A DNA stretch of 64,000 nt from assembly GCA_027486405.1 (NCBI GenBank), contig JAIXPD010000025.1:19261-83260 (forward strand), read 5' to 3'. The position numbers were made by a program, and so were the translations under genes. The notes beneath the pieces are model-generated. The model did no database searches, was not told where the DNA came from, and saw nothing but the letters and a program-made list of their open reading frames with translations. The stretch is from Azospirillum sp. (GTDB lineage Bacteria; Pseudomonadota; Alphaproteobacteria; Azospirillales; Azospirillaceae). This document shows positions 10,321 through 19,265 of the stretch, one piece after another; position 1 is the stretch's first letter, and every line of letters starts with the position of its first letter.

Positions 10321-12351
10321 TCACAGCCCCAGAACGCCGCCGTCCTTCTTGGTGATGACGATCACCGAGGGGCGGGGCGGCATGCCGGGCTTGAAGTCGG
10401 GCCAGCGGGTGGCCGGTTCCTCGAAGGTGGAGAGCTTGCCGAAGGGCTTGTACTGGTCCACGCCGTCGGTCGCCGGATGCTGGACGGAGATGAACAGGGC
10501 CTTGTCGTCGGGGGTGAAGAAGGGGCCGCAGATCTCGGCACCCACCGGGTTGCGGTAGAACATGCGGGACAGGCCGCGCAGTTCGCCATCGGTTTCCACC
10601 GCCCAAATGCCGTCGGCCGTCCCCGACGCCTTGGCCCAGTTTTCGCCTTGGTCGGTGCCGACCCACAGGCGGCCATGGTTGTCCACCGCGACGTTGTCGG
10701 GGCAGGCGAACCAGCCGTTGGCGCTGGTGTCGGCGTGATATTGGCCGCCGACCTTGGTGTCCTTCGGGTTGCCGCCGCGCAGCAGCATCTTCCAGGTCGC
10801 CTTGGTCGCGGTGTGGTCGCCGTCGTTCGGGGTGATTTCCAGGATCTGGCCCCAATCATTGACCGCGCGCGGGTTGGCGGCGTCCACCTGTTCGGGCTTG
10901 CGCTTGTTGTTGTTGGTCAGAACAACGTAAACGGTGTCCTTTTTCAGGTTGATTTCCACGTCTTCCGGGCGGTCCATCTTGGTGGCGCCCAGGATGTCGG
11001 CGGCCATGCGGGCGTTGATGAGGACGGTGGCCTGATCGGGGAAGCCCTTTTCGGCGGTCAAACCGTTCTGGCCCTGGACCAGCGGCATCCACGTGACCGA
11101 GCCGTCCGCGCCGAACTTGCCGACATACAGCGTGCCCTCGTCCAGGATGCCGAGGTTGGCGGCGCGGTTGGCCGGATCGTACTTCTTCGCCGCGACGAAC
11201 TTGTAGACATACTCGAAGCGCTCGTCGTCACCCATGTAGGCCACGACGGTGCGGTCCTTCATGATGACGACGTTGCACGCTTCATGCTTGAAGCGGCCCA
11301 GCGCGGTGCGCTTGCGCGGGGGGGACGACGGGTTGTAGGGGTCGATCTCGACGATCCAGCCAAAGCGGTTGGCCTCGTTGGCTTCCTTGGTCACGTCGAA
11401 ACGGTCGTGGTAAGCCCCCCAATTGTACCAGCCGCCCGGAATGCCATAGCGCTTGAACGCGGCGGCGTTCTTGTGGTCGTCGGCCAGCTTGCCCCAGAAA
11501 TAGCCGTTGATGTTCTCTTCCGCCGACAGCCAGGTGCCCCACGGGGTCATCCCGCCGGCGCAGTTGTTCAGCATGCCGCGCACGACGGTTCCGGTGGGGT
11601 CGGCGGCGGTGCGCATCAGCGGATGACCGGCGGCCGGGCCGGTGATGCGGCATTCGGTTTCACCGGTGATGCGGCGGTTGTATTTGGAATTGGGGTCGTA
11701 GGTCCATTTGCCCTTCACCTTGCGGATTTCGACGACCGAACCGCCATGGGCGGCGATTTCGATGTCGGCCAGATCCTTGGTCATGCGGGCGAAATTGACC
11801 TTCTGCTGCTCCCCGTTCAGGCCCGGGAACATCACCTCTTCGTCGGTGTATTCGTGGTTGGTGCAGAGCAGGCCGTGATCGGCGGACTTGGAACCGAGCG
11901 GCAGCGGCGCGAAGCCGTTGAAATCGTTGTTGTAGCCGAACTGCGTCGCCTGGGCGGCGGCGGTCTGCTTCATCGGATCGAAGGCGGGCGCGCCCGGCAG
12001 CACCGGATCGCCCCAGCGGATCAGCACGTTCACGTCGTAACCCGGCGCAACATGGTGGGTTTCGTCCACGCCGTGGGCGATTTCCTCAAAACGGAAGCTG
12101 GGGGCGGACCCGGCGGCGGCCTTCGGCGTCGCGGCTTCAGCCTCGGCGCTGCCGCCGAACAGCGCGACCGGCCCGACCAGCGCGCTCAGGGCGGAGGACG
12201 CCAGCATACCGCCGATCAAGCCACGGCGACCGACGCGCTCGTTCAGCACATCACCCAGGGTCGGGTTGGACGACGGGTTGATGCCGATGTCTTCCTGGCT
12301 GTCAAAGGTCAGGTATTTGGTGCCCTTGCGGGTGGTCTCTTCGCCGTTCAT
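10321..12351 (-). CDS. phoX: PhoX-family alkaline phosphatase (DUF839)
   Basis: 676 residues, the typical size of PhoX. The N-terminus has a Tat-like export signal unusually far in (GRRGLIGGMLASSALSALVG at ~41-60), as is usual for PhoX. The mature part matches the calcium/iron-dependent beta-propeller phosphatase family (LLCTNHEYTDEEVMFPG, NNCAGGMTPWGTWLSAEEN, WIVEIDPYNP, KHEACNV, DRPEDVEIN). The enzyme releases phosphate from periplasmic organophosphates under phosphate limitation. A single CTGTCAT Pho-box half-site lies in the upstream region (~12420), too little to claim PhoB control. Confidence 0.92.
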   Translation of the reverse strand: MNGEETTRKGTKYLTFDSQEDIGINPSSNPTLGDVLNERVGRRGLIGGMLASSALSALVGPVALFGGSAEAEAATPKAAAGSAPSFRFEEIAHGVDETHHVAPGYDVNVLIRWGDPVLPGAPAFDPMKQTAAAQATQFGYNNDFNGFAPLPLGSKSADHGLLCTNHEYTDEEVMFPGLNGEQQKVNFARMTKDLADIEIAAHGGSVVEIRKVKGKWTYDPNSKYNRRITGETECRITGPAAGHPLMRTAADPTGTVVRGMLNNCAGGMTPWGTWLSAEENINGYFWGKLADDHKNAAAFKRYGIPGGWYNWGAYHDRFDVTKEANEANRFGWIVEIDPYNPSSPPRKRTALGRFKHEACNVVIMKDRTVVAYMGDDERFEYVYKFVAAKKYDPANRAANLGILDEGTLYVGKFGADGSVTWMPLVQGQNGLTAEKGFPDQATVLINARMAADILGATKMDRPEDVEINLKKDTVYVVLTNNNKRKPEQVDAANPRAVNDWGQILEITPNDGDHTATKATWKMLLRGGNPKDTKVGGQYHADTSANGWFACPDNVAVDNHGRLWVGTDQGENWAKASGTADGIWAVETDGELRGLSRMFYRNPVGAEICGPFFTPDDKALFISVQHPATDGVDQYKPFGKLSTFEEPATRWPDFKPGMPPRPSVIVITKKDGGVLGL

Positions 12352-12472
12352 CGTGTGTGCCTCACCTGGTGCCGCCGGTGTTCGGGGCGTGTCTCTGGGT
12401 TGGCGTCACACTAGTTCGGCTCCATGACAGTTTCTTTGCGGCGACGTAACGGTCCGATGAAATGACGTACCG

Positions 12473-13939
12473 TCAGAGGGATTGCTCCTTGCGTTCGGCA
12501 AACAGCGCCAACGCGCGGTTGCGGGCCAGACCATGGTCGATGATCGGTTTGGGATAGGTCTCGCCCAACCGCAGCCCGGCCCGGCGCAGGACATCCGCCG
12601 GGGCCTCCCACGGCTTGTGAATCCAGCGGGATGGCAGGTGGCGCAGTTCGGGCACGAAGCGGCGGACGTAATCGCCCTCGGGGTCGAACTTCTCGCCCTG
12701 AAGCACCGGGTTGAAGACGCGGAAGAAGGGGGCGGCGTCGGCCCCGCAGCCCGCCACCCATTGCCAGCCCCCGGCGTTGTTGGCGGGATCGGCGTCCACC
12801 AGCGTGTCCCAGAACCATTGCTCCCCCACCTGCCAGGGCAGCAGCAGATCCTTGACCAGGAAGGACGCGGCGATCATCCGCACCCGGTTGTGCATCCACC
12901 CGGTTTCCCACAACTCGCGCATCCCGGCGTCGACGATGGGATAGCCGGTGCGGCCGCGCCGCCACGCCGCCAACCCATCCGCGTCCGACCGCCACGGGAA
13001 ATCGGCGAATCGTTCGTCCAGCGGCTGGTCCAGCATGTGGGAGGCGTGGTGCAGCAGATGGTGGTTGAACTCGCGCCAGCCGATTTCCCGCAGGAAGGAT
13101 TCGGCCCCCTTTTGCCGCTCCGGGTGGGCGTCGGCGCTGTGGCGGGTGGCGTGCCAGATCTGGCGCGGGCTGATTTCGCCAAAGGCCATATGGGGCGACA
13201 GCCGGGCGGTCCCCATCAGGTCCGGCCGGTCGCGGTCGCTGGCGTAGGTGGCGACCGGCCCGTCGAGGAAGGCCGACAGCCGCGCCCGCGCCGCCGCTTC
13301 GCCCGGGACCCAGGCCGCGCGCAGGCCCCCGGCCCAGTCCGGCGCGGTCGGCAGCAGGCCCCAACCCGCCAGCCGGTCGCTGGCCGGGGCGTTGGCCGGT
13401 GGGATCAGGCGGTCCGGAGCGGGCAGGGGGGCGGGCGGGGTCAGGCTGGCCGACAGGCTGCGCCAAAAGGGGGTGAAGACCTTGAACGGTCCGCCGCTCT
13501 TGTTCTGCACCGTCCAGGGTTCGGCCAGCAGATGGGCGCAAAAGCTGCGCGCCTCCACCCCGTCGCGCTTCAACCCGTCCTTGATCGCGGCGTCGCGGGC
13601 GGTGTGGATCGGGCTGTAACGCCGGTTCCACAGCACGGCTCCGGCCCCGCTCTCGCGCCGCAGGGCGTCGATCACCGCCGCCGGATCGCCCCGCCGCAGG
13701 ATCAGCGGCGATCCCAGCGCCGCGCAGTCCGCCGCCAACCGCTCCAGGCTGCCGTGCAGCCACCAGCGCGACGCCCCGCCCAGCGGGCGCGGGTCGCCCG
13801 CCACCTCCTCCAACACGAAGAGCGGCAACACCGGCACGCCCTGGCTGGCGGCGGCGTGCAGCGCCGGGTTGTCCGACAGGCGCAAATCGGTGCTGCGGAA
13901 CCAGACGATGACCGGGTTGGTCGTGTTGAAAGCGGACAT
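12473..13939 (-). CDS. phrB: deoxyribodipyrimidine photolyase
   Basis: 488 residues. The N-terminal Rossmann antenna domain starts VIVWFRSTDLRLSDNPAL. The C-terminal FAD-binding domain has SFLREIGWREFNHHLL, GYPIVDAGMRELWETGWMHNRVRM, NNAGGWQWVAGCGADAAPFFRVFNP and DPEGDYVRRFVPEL. It splits cyclobutane pyrimidine dimers with blue light. The NNAGGWQW region, with the Trp used in electron transfer, fits class I CPD photolyase rather than a plant-type cryptochrome. It lies downstream of pdeM on the same strand after a ~70-bp gap, in a DNA-repair neighbourhood. Confidence 0.95.
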   Translation of the reverse strand: MSAFNTTNPVIVWFRSTDLRLSDNPALHAAASQGVPVLPLFVLEEVAGDPRPLGGASRWWLHGSLERLAADCAALGSPLILRRGDPAAVIDALRRESGAGAVLWNRRYSPIHTARDAAIKDGLKRDGVEARSFCAHLLAEPWTVQNKSGGPFKVFTPFWRSLSASLTPPAPLPAPDRLIPPANAPASDRLAGWGLLPTAPDWAGGLRAAWVPGEAAARARLSAFLDGPVATYASDRDRPDLMGTARLSPHMAFGEISPRQIWHATRHSADAHPERQKGAESFLREIGWREFNHHLLHHASHMLDQPLDERFADFPWRSDADGLAAWRRGRTGYPIVDAGMRELWETGWMHNRVRMIAASFLVKDLLLPWQVGEQWFWDTLVDADPANNAGGWQWVAGCGADAAPFFRVFNPVLQGEKFDPEGDYVRRFVPELRHLPSRWIHKPWEAPADVLRRAGLRLGETYPKPIIDHGLARNRALALFAERKEQSL

Positions 13940-14011
13940 GGTGGTGGCTCTCGCGGCGAAACGACGGGCAGGCCATCGGATATAGGCGGATCGCCCCGTT
14001 CGACCAGGGGG

Positions 14012-14731
14012 TTACAGGCCGCGATCCGGCGACAGACGGTCGCGGGGGAAGCGATGCAGCCGCCCGCGCGCCATCAACAGCGCCTCGAACCGGGGGGCGA
14101 GCAGCCCGGCGATGGCCGGGTGCAGCGCGTTCAGCCCGCCGGTGAAGGCCCCGAAGGCGGGCAGGATCAGCTTGACCCCGTCGGTGACGAAGCAGCGTTC
14201 GCGCACCCGCCGCCCGGCCAGCGCCAACGCCGCCGCAGGGTGCAGATGGCCGGAGATCTCGCCCGCCACACCCGGCTGCGCCTCGTGCCGGAAGACCAGC
14301 GGGCCGAGCGCGAGGTCGGCGACGATCCGGCCGCCCAGCCCATCGGGCGGGTGGGGGTCGTGGTTGCCGGTGATCCACACCCAATCGGTGGCGGCGGTCA
14401 GCGCCCGCAGGCGGTCGGCGTCCGCGCCGGTCAGGCGTTCCCCCGCCCGGCGGTCGTGGAAGCTGTCGCCCAGGCACAGGACGCGCCGGGGCCGCTCCCG
14501 TTCGATCACCGCCGCCAGCCGGTCGAGCGTGGCGCGGGTGTCGTAGGGCGGCAGCATCCGCCCGCGCGCGGCGAAGGCCGATCCCTTTTCCAGATGCAGA
14601 TCGGCGACCGCCAGCACCCCTTCGTCGCGCCACAGCAGCGCGCCGGAGGCGTCGGCCAGCAACGGGACCCCGGCCAGCGTCAGCGCCGCTTGGCCGTCGT
14701 CGGTTGCCGGGGGTGTGGGAAAGCCCCTCAC
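14012..14731 (-). CDS. pdeM: ligase-associated DNA damage response endonuclease PdeM
   Basis: 239 residues from a GTG at 14731 that overlaps the helicase stop (GTGA). It is a calcineurin-like metallophosphoesterase with VADLHLEKG, LGDSFHD, ITGNHDP and EISGHLHP, the five usual two-metal blocks. It corresponds to the PdeM component of the ligase-associated repair cluster that commonly contains an ATP-dependent DNA ligase, an Lhr-type helicase and an MBL-fold exonuclease. Only the helicase and PdeM are present here. Confidence 0.9.
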   Translation of the reverse strand: MRGFPTPPATDDGQAALTLAGVPLLADASGALLWRDEGVLAVADLHLEKGSAFAARGRMLPPYDTRATLDRLAAVIERERPRRVLCLGDSFHDRRAGERLTGADADRLRALTAATDWVWITGNHDPHPPDGLGGRIVADLALGPLVFRHEAQPGVAGEISGHLHPAAALALAGRRVRERCFVTDGVKLILPAFGAFTGGLNALHPAIAGLLAPRFEALLMARGRLHRFPRDRLSPDRGL

Positions 14732-17220
14732 AACAAGCGCCCCTGCCGGTGATCAGGCCGGTTTGGCCCCCGTCGGTTTGGGGGCGAGGACGATTCCGCC
14801 ATCGCTTCGGCCACCAGCTCCGCCGCTGCGGCGGCCAGCAATTCGTCGGTGGCCTCGCCGTCGATCCGCTCCCGCCCGATCTCCAGGATGACCGGCACGG
14901 CGAGTGGCGAAATCCGGTCGAGATCCTGCCGGGTGATCCGCCCGCGCACGCGCGCCAGGAAATCGGACAGGCGGCGGATGTCGGTCAGGCCGCCCGCCGC
15001 GTCCGCCCGTGTGGCCCGCAGCAGCACATGGTTGGGATCATGCTTGCGCAGCACGTCATAGATCAGATCCGACGAGACGGTGACTTGCCGTCCGTTTTTC
15101 TCCTGTCCGGGATGGCGGCGTTCGATCACCCCGGCGATCAGGGCGACGTTGCGGAAGGTTCGCCGCAGCATCGAGGATTCGTCCATCCAGGCTTCCAGAT
15201 CGTCGCCCAGCATGTCCTGGTCGAACAGCGTGTCGAGCCGATCGGGGGAGCGCAGCGACCACACCGCCAGCGCATAATCGGTGGCGACGAAGCCCAGCGG
15301 ACCCAAGCCCATCCGTTCCATCCGCCGGGTCAGCAGCATGCCCAGGGTCTGATGCGCGTTGCGCCCCTCGAAGGCGTAGGCAACAAGGAAACGCTTGCCG
15401 TTGCGGGGAAACAGCTCCACCAGCAGCCCGTCGCGGTCGGGCAGGACGGAGCGCTGGCGCTGCAACGCCAACCAGTCCCGCACGTCGTCGGGCAGGCCAT
15501 CCCACGCCGCCGGATCGGCCAGCATCGCCCGCACCCGCTCGGCCAGATGGGTGGTCAACGGCAACCGGCCCCCGGCATAGGCGGGGATCTTCGGCTCGCC
15601 GGTTCCACCCTTGGCCACCTGCGCCTCCATCTCGCGCACGCCCAGGAATTTCAGCACCTGCCCGGCGAACAGGAAGGTGTCGCCCGGCGTCAGGCCCTGG
15701 ATGAAATACTCCTCCACCTCGCCCAGCACCGGGCCACGGTTCAGGCGCACGCGCAACAGCGGTTCCTGCGTGATGGTCCCGACGTTCATCCGGTAGAGCC
15801 GGGCCACCGCCGCGCCGCTGATGGCGACGCGCCCATCCTCCCGCGTCCGCAGCCGTTGGAAGCGCTCATAGGCCCCCAGCGCGTAGCCGCCGGTCGCGAC
15901 GAAATCCAACACGTCGTCGAAGCTGTCGCGGTCGAGATCGGCGTAGGGGGCGGCGGTGATGACCTCCTCATACAGATCATCGGGGCGGAAGGGGGCGGCG
16001 CAGGCCATGCCGAGGATGTGTTGCGCCAGCACGTCGAACCCGCCGGGGCGGGGCGTGTCGCCGTCCAACGCGTTGGCGCGCACGGCGTCCAGCGCGGCCC
16101 GGCATTCCAGCACCTCGAAGCGGTTGGCGGGGATCAGCAGGGCGCGGCTTGGCTCGTCCAGCCGGTGGTTCGCCCGGCCGATGCGCTGGATCAGGCGGCT
16201 CGATCCCTTGGGCGCGCCGATCTGCACCACCAGATCCACCGCCGCCCAATCGATGCCAAGGTCGAGCGAGGAGGTGGCGACCACCGCCCGCAAGTCCCCC
16301 CGGGCCATCGCCGCTTCCACCTTGCGCCGTTGCTCGACGGCGAGCGAGCCGTGGTGCAGGGCGATCGGCAGCGTCTCGTCGTTCACCTTCCACAGCGCCT
16401 GAAACACCATTTCGGCCTGCGCGCGGGTGTTGACGAAGATCAGCGTCGTCCGCTGCTGCCGGATGCGCTGGTACAGCTCCGCCATGGCGTGCAAAGCGCT
16501 GTGCCCGGCCCAGGGCAGGCGCGCCCGGCTGTCCAGGATGTCAATGGCGGGATCGGCTCCGCTGCGACCCTGGACCAGCCGGACATCGCCGTCACCCGCC
16601 CCACCACCCGCGCGACCGCTGCGCGACAGCCACGCCAGCAGGTGATCGGGATCGGCCACCGTCGCCGACAGCCCGACCCGCCGCGCCAGCGGGGCGAGCC
16701 GTGTCAACCGGGCCAACCCCAGGGCCAGCAGGTCGCCGCGCTTGGTCCCGGCCAGCGCGTGCAGTTCGTCCACGATGACGCAGCGCAGTCCGCCGAACAG
16801 CCGGGCGCTGTCGGCGTAGGACAGCAGCAGCGCCAGACTTTCCGGCGTGGTCATCAGGATGTGGGGCGGGTGGGCGCGCTGGCGGCGGCGCTTGGCCTCC
16901 GGCGTGTCGCCGGTGCGGGTTTCCGCCCGGATCGGCAGCCGCATTTCGGCGATGGGCGTTTCCAGATTGCGTTGAACATCCACCGCCAGCGCCTTCAGCG
17001 GCGAGATGTACAGCGTGTGCAGCCCATCGCGCGGGCGTTCCGCCAACTCGATCAGGGAGGGCAGGAACCCGGCCAGCGTCTTGCCGCCGCCGGTCGGCGC
17101 GATCAGCAGCGCGCTCGCCCCATCCGTCGCCGCCGCGACCATGGCGACCTGATGGGCGTGCGGCGACCACCCGCGCGACCGGAACCACGCCGCGACGTTG
17201 GCGGGGATGAGGTCGGTCAA
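14728..17220 (-). CDS. ligase-associated DEXH-box helicase (Lhr-type)
   Basis: 830 residues from TTG 17220, which overlaps the TGA of the upstream gene (TTGA). The frame stays open further upstream, but that part lies within the preceding gene. SF2 motifs: Walker A APTGGGKTLAGF, VIVDELHAL (DELH), LSATV, and QRIGRANHR (motif VI). A long Lhr-type winged-helix and C-terminal DEAD/H-associated region (NRGPVLGEVEEYFIQGLTPGDTF) follows. It probably unwinds damaged or recombination intermediates with PdeM and a ligase encoded elsewhere. Confidence 0.9.
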   Translation of the reverse strand: MTDLIPANVAAWFRSRGWSPHAHQVAMVAAATDGASALLIAPTGGGKTLAGFLPSLIELAERPRDGLHTLYISPLKALAVDVQRNLETPIAEMRLPIRAETRTGDTPEAKRRRQRAHPPHILMTTPESLALLLSYADSARLFGGLRCVIVDELHALAGTKRGDLLALGLARLTRLAPLARRVGLSATVADPDHLLAWLSRSGRAGGGAGDGDVRLVQGRSGADPAIDILDSRARLPWAGHSALHAMAELYQRIRQQRTTLIFVNTRAQAEMVFQALWKVNDETLPIALHHGSLAVEQRRKVEAAMARGDLRAVVATSSLDLGIDWAAVDLVVQIGAPKGSSRLIQRIGRANHRLDEPSRALLIPANRFEVLECRAALDAVRANALDGDTPRPGGFDVLAQHILGMACAAPFRPDDLYEEVITAAPYADLDRDSFDDVLDFVATGGYALGAYERFQRLRTREDGRVAISGAAVARLYRMNVGTITQEPLLRVRLNRGPVLGEVEEYFIQGLTPGDTFLFAGQVLKFLGVREMEAQVAKGGTGEPKIPAYAGGRLPLTTHLAERVRAMLADPAAWDGLPDDVRDWLALQRQRSVLPDRDGLLVELFPRNGKRFLVAYAFEGRNAHQTLGMLLTRRMERMGLGPLGFVATDYALAVWSLRSPDRLDTLFDQDMLGDDLEAWMDESSMLRRTFRNVALIAGVIERRHPGQEKNGRQVTVSSDLIYDVLRKHDPNHVLLRATRADAAGGLTDIRRLSDFLARVRGRITRQDLDRISPLAVPVILEIGRERIDGEATDELLAAAAAELVAEAMAESSSPPNRRGPNRPDHRQGRLL

Positions 17221-18593
17221 GCCGGAACGCGGTTGGCCGCCAACGCCCGCAGATCGCGCAGCATGGCGTCGAACACCGGCCCCCAATCCTCGTCCGCACC
17301 CTGGCGATGGAGCCGCATCGACGGATACCAGGGGGTGCGGTCGCCCGTCATGCCGAAAACCCAGTAGGGAACACGCTGCAACAGCACCCACACCGGAACA
17401 CCGAGCGTGCCGGTCAGGTGGGCGACCGAGCTGTCGGTCATCACCACCAGATCAAGCTGTTCGATCACCGCCGCCGTGTCGGCAAAATCGCTCATCTCCG
17501 GCCCCAACGGCGTGATCGGGGTTTCTGCGGGCAAGCGGGTCAGTTCGCCTTCCATCGGGCCTTTTTGCAGGCTGAAAAGGCGCAGGCCGGGAATGTCCAG
17601 CATCGGCAGGAAGCGGTCCAGGCTGGCCGCCCGGATGGCGTTGTCGGCAAAGGTCGGGCTGCCGCTCCACACAAAGCCGACGCGCAGGCGGCCGTCCCTG
17701 GGTCCCAGCAGGGCCGCCGCCTTGGCGCGGGCCTCGTCGGGGATGGTGAGGGGGTGCGGTGGCGGAATCCGGTCGATCCGGGTCTCAAAACACCGGGGCA
17801 GGCTCATGATCGAGCTGTGATAATGGTAAAGTGGCGGCGGCGTCTGGTCCCGCTCGATCCAGGAATCCACCCCGGGCAGGTTGGCGAACAGGCGACGCAA
17901 CTCCGGCTGGCATTCAACGACGACGCGCTTGGCCCCGCGTTGCTTGAGCATCGGCAGGTAGCGCGCCATCAGCAGCGTGTCGCCGAACCCCTGCTCGACC
18001 GTGATCATGATGACCTTGCCGTCCAGCGGTTGACCCGACCAGCGGGTTCCCCGGTGAAGGCGGTAGACATACTCCCGCATGTCATAACGGGATTCGTAAT
18101 CCTCCCAGCCATCCGCATAGTCACCACGATGCAGGCGAATCTGGGCGCGTGGCCAAGCGTGGGTTGAGGTTGTCGGATCCAAACGCACCAGCCAGTTCGT
18201 CAGCTTCAGAGCATCGTCAAAGGAGCCGGTTCGGAGTTGAGTGGAAACGCGGCTTCGGAGCCGTTCCGGCCCGGATGGTTCCAGCGCAATGGCGCGTTGG
18301 CTGGCGTGGATCGCCTCGGCGTGGCGGCTGGCGTTGGTGAAGGCCAAGGCCAAGGCGCTCCACGCCGCCGCGTGGTCCGGGGCGAGACGAACCGCCCGGT
18401 GCAGGCAGTTCCGCGCGTCGGGGTGACGGGCGCGGTCCAGCAATTCCCCGAGCACACGCCACCAGTCAGCGCTGTCCGGTGTCGCGGCGATTTGCGCGCG
18501 CGCTTGGTCCTGGGTCGGCTCCGGTGCAGGCCTCAGGCCCGCGTTGGGCGGAAAGGGCATCGCCGCGAGCGCTTCAACCGCCGGAACCATCAT
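17217..18593 (-). CDS. TPR protein with GT9-like glycosyltransferase domain
   Basis: 458 residues. Two or three TPR-like helix pairs occupy ~30-160 (WRVLGELLDRARHPDARNCLHRAVRLAPDHAAAWSALALAFTNASRHAEAIHASQRAIALEP). A domain resembling ADP-heptose:LPS heptosyltransferase/GT9 proteins follows (VEQGFGDTLLMARYLPML, RVGFVWSGSP, LDLVVMTDSSVAHLTGTLGVPVWVLL, DRTPWYPSMRL). Such TPR-GT9 proteins often modify flagellins or surface polysaccharides in alphaproteobacteria. The substrate is unknown. Overlap with the helicase start shows cotranscription but not a shared role. Confidence 0.75.
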   Translation of the reverse strand: MMVPAVEALAAMPFPPNAGLRPAPEPTQDQARAQIAATPDSADWWRVLGELLDRARHPDARNCLHRAVRLAPDHAAAWSALALAFTNASRHAEAIHASQRAIALEPSGPERLRSRVSTQLRTGSFDDALKLTNWLVRLDPTTSTHAWPRAQIRLHRGDYADGWEDYESRYDMREYVYRLHRGTRWSGQPLDGKVIMITVEQGFGDTLLMARYLPMLKQRGAKRVVVECQPELRRLFANLPGVDSWIERDQTPPPLYHYHSSIMSLPRCFETRIDRIPPPHPLTIPDEARAKAAALLGPRDGRLRVGFVWSGSPTFADNAIRAASLDRFLPMLDIPGLRLFSLQKGPMEGELTRLPAETPITPLGPEMSDFADTAAVIEQLDLVVMTDSSVAHLTGTLGVPVWVLLQRVPYWVFGMTGDRTPWYPSMRLHRQGADEDWGPVFDAMLRDLRALAANRVPA

Positions 18594-18632
18594 CGCGTCT
18601 GTCCTGTGTTGCTCTGTTGGTGTGCGGGGGGA

Positions 18633-19265
18633 TCAGGCCGCCGTTTTCTTGCTGGCCCCGATCTTCGGTTCTTCGCCCTTCAGCAGGCGGCGGATGTTGG
18701 TCTCGTGGCGGATGAAGACCAGGACGGCGATGAACAGGCACAGGCCCGCCACCAGCGGCCCGCCGAAATACCAGCCGGTCAGCGGGCTGAGCGCGATGGC
18801 GGTCAAGGCCGACAACGACGAGATGCGGAACAGGGCCGCCATCGCCAGCCAGCTCAGGCAGGCCAGCAGCCCCACCGGCCAGCAGACGGCCAGCAGCACG
18901 CCCAGCGCGGTGGCGACGCCCTTGCCGCCCTTGAAGCCCAGCCAGACCGGGAAGCTGTGGCCCAGCATCGCCCCGCCCGCCGCCAGCACCGCCGCGAGCA
19001 GCGCTGTGTCCGGCCCGGCGAACCGTCCGGCCAGATCCAGCGCCACCAGGGCGGCGACGGCCCCCTTGCCGCTGTCCAGCAGCAGGGTGGCCAGCGCCAA
19101 CGGCTTGTTGCCGGTGCGCAGGACGTTGGTGGCCCCGATGTTGCCGGATCCGATCTGGCGGATGTCGCCCAGACCGGCGATCCGGGTCAGCACCAGACCG
19201 AAGGGGATGGACCCCAGCAGATAGCCCAGCAGGGCGGCGGCTATGGCGGTCAGCACGGCGATCAA
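18633..19265 (-). CDS. plsY: acyl-phosphate:glycerol-3-phosphate acyltransferase PlsY
   Basis: 210 residues with five hydrophobic segments and the PlsY motifs GSIPFGLVL, GSGNIGATNVLRTG (motif 1), GHSFPVWLGFKGGKGVATALG (motif 2) and HETNIRRLLKGEEPKIG (motif 3). It transfers the acyl group from acyl-phosphate to glycerol-3-phosphate at the inner membrane, the first committed step of phospholipid synthesis. The start is TTG 19265 inside the pyrC stop (TTGA), with GGCGGAGGG just before it; a GTG at 19256 is an alternative. It ends the pyrB-pyrC-plsY operon. Confidence 0.95.
   Translation of the reverse strand: MIAVLTAIAAALLGYLLGSIPFGLVLTRIAGLGDIRQIGSGNIGATNVLRTGNKPLALATLLLDSGKGAVAALVALDLAGRFAGPDTALLAAVLAAGGAMLGHSFPVWLGFKGGKGVATALGVLLAVCWPVGLLACLSWLAMAALFRISSLSALTAIALSPLTGWYFGGPLVAGLCLFIAVLVFIRHETNIRRLLKGEEPKIGASKKTAA

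Noticed and set aside
12400..12430. Pho box upstream of phoX
   Set aside because: Only one CTGTCAT half-site, no second half at 11-base spacing.
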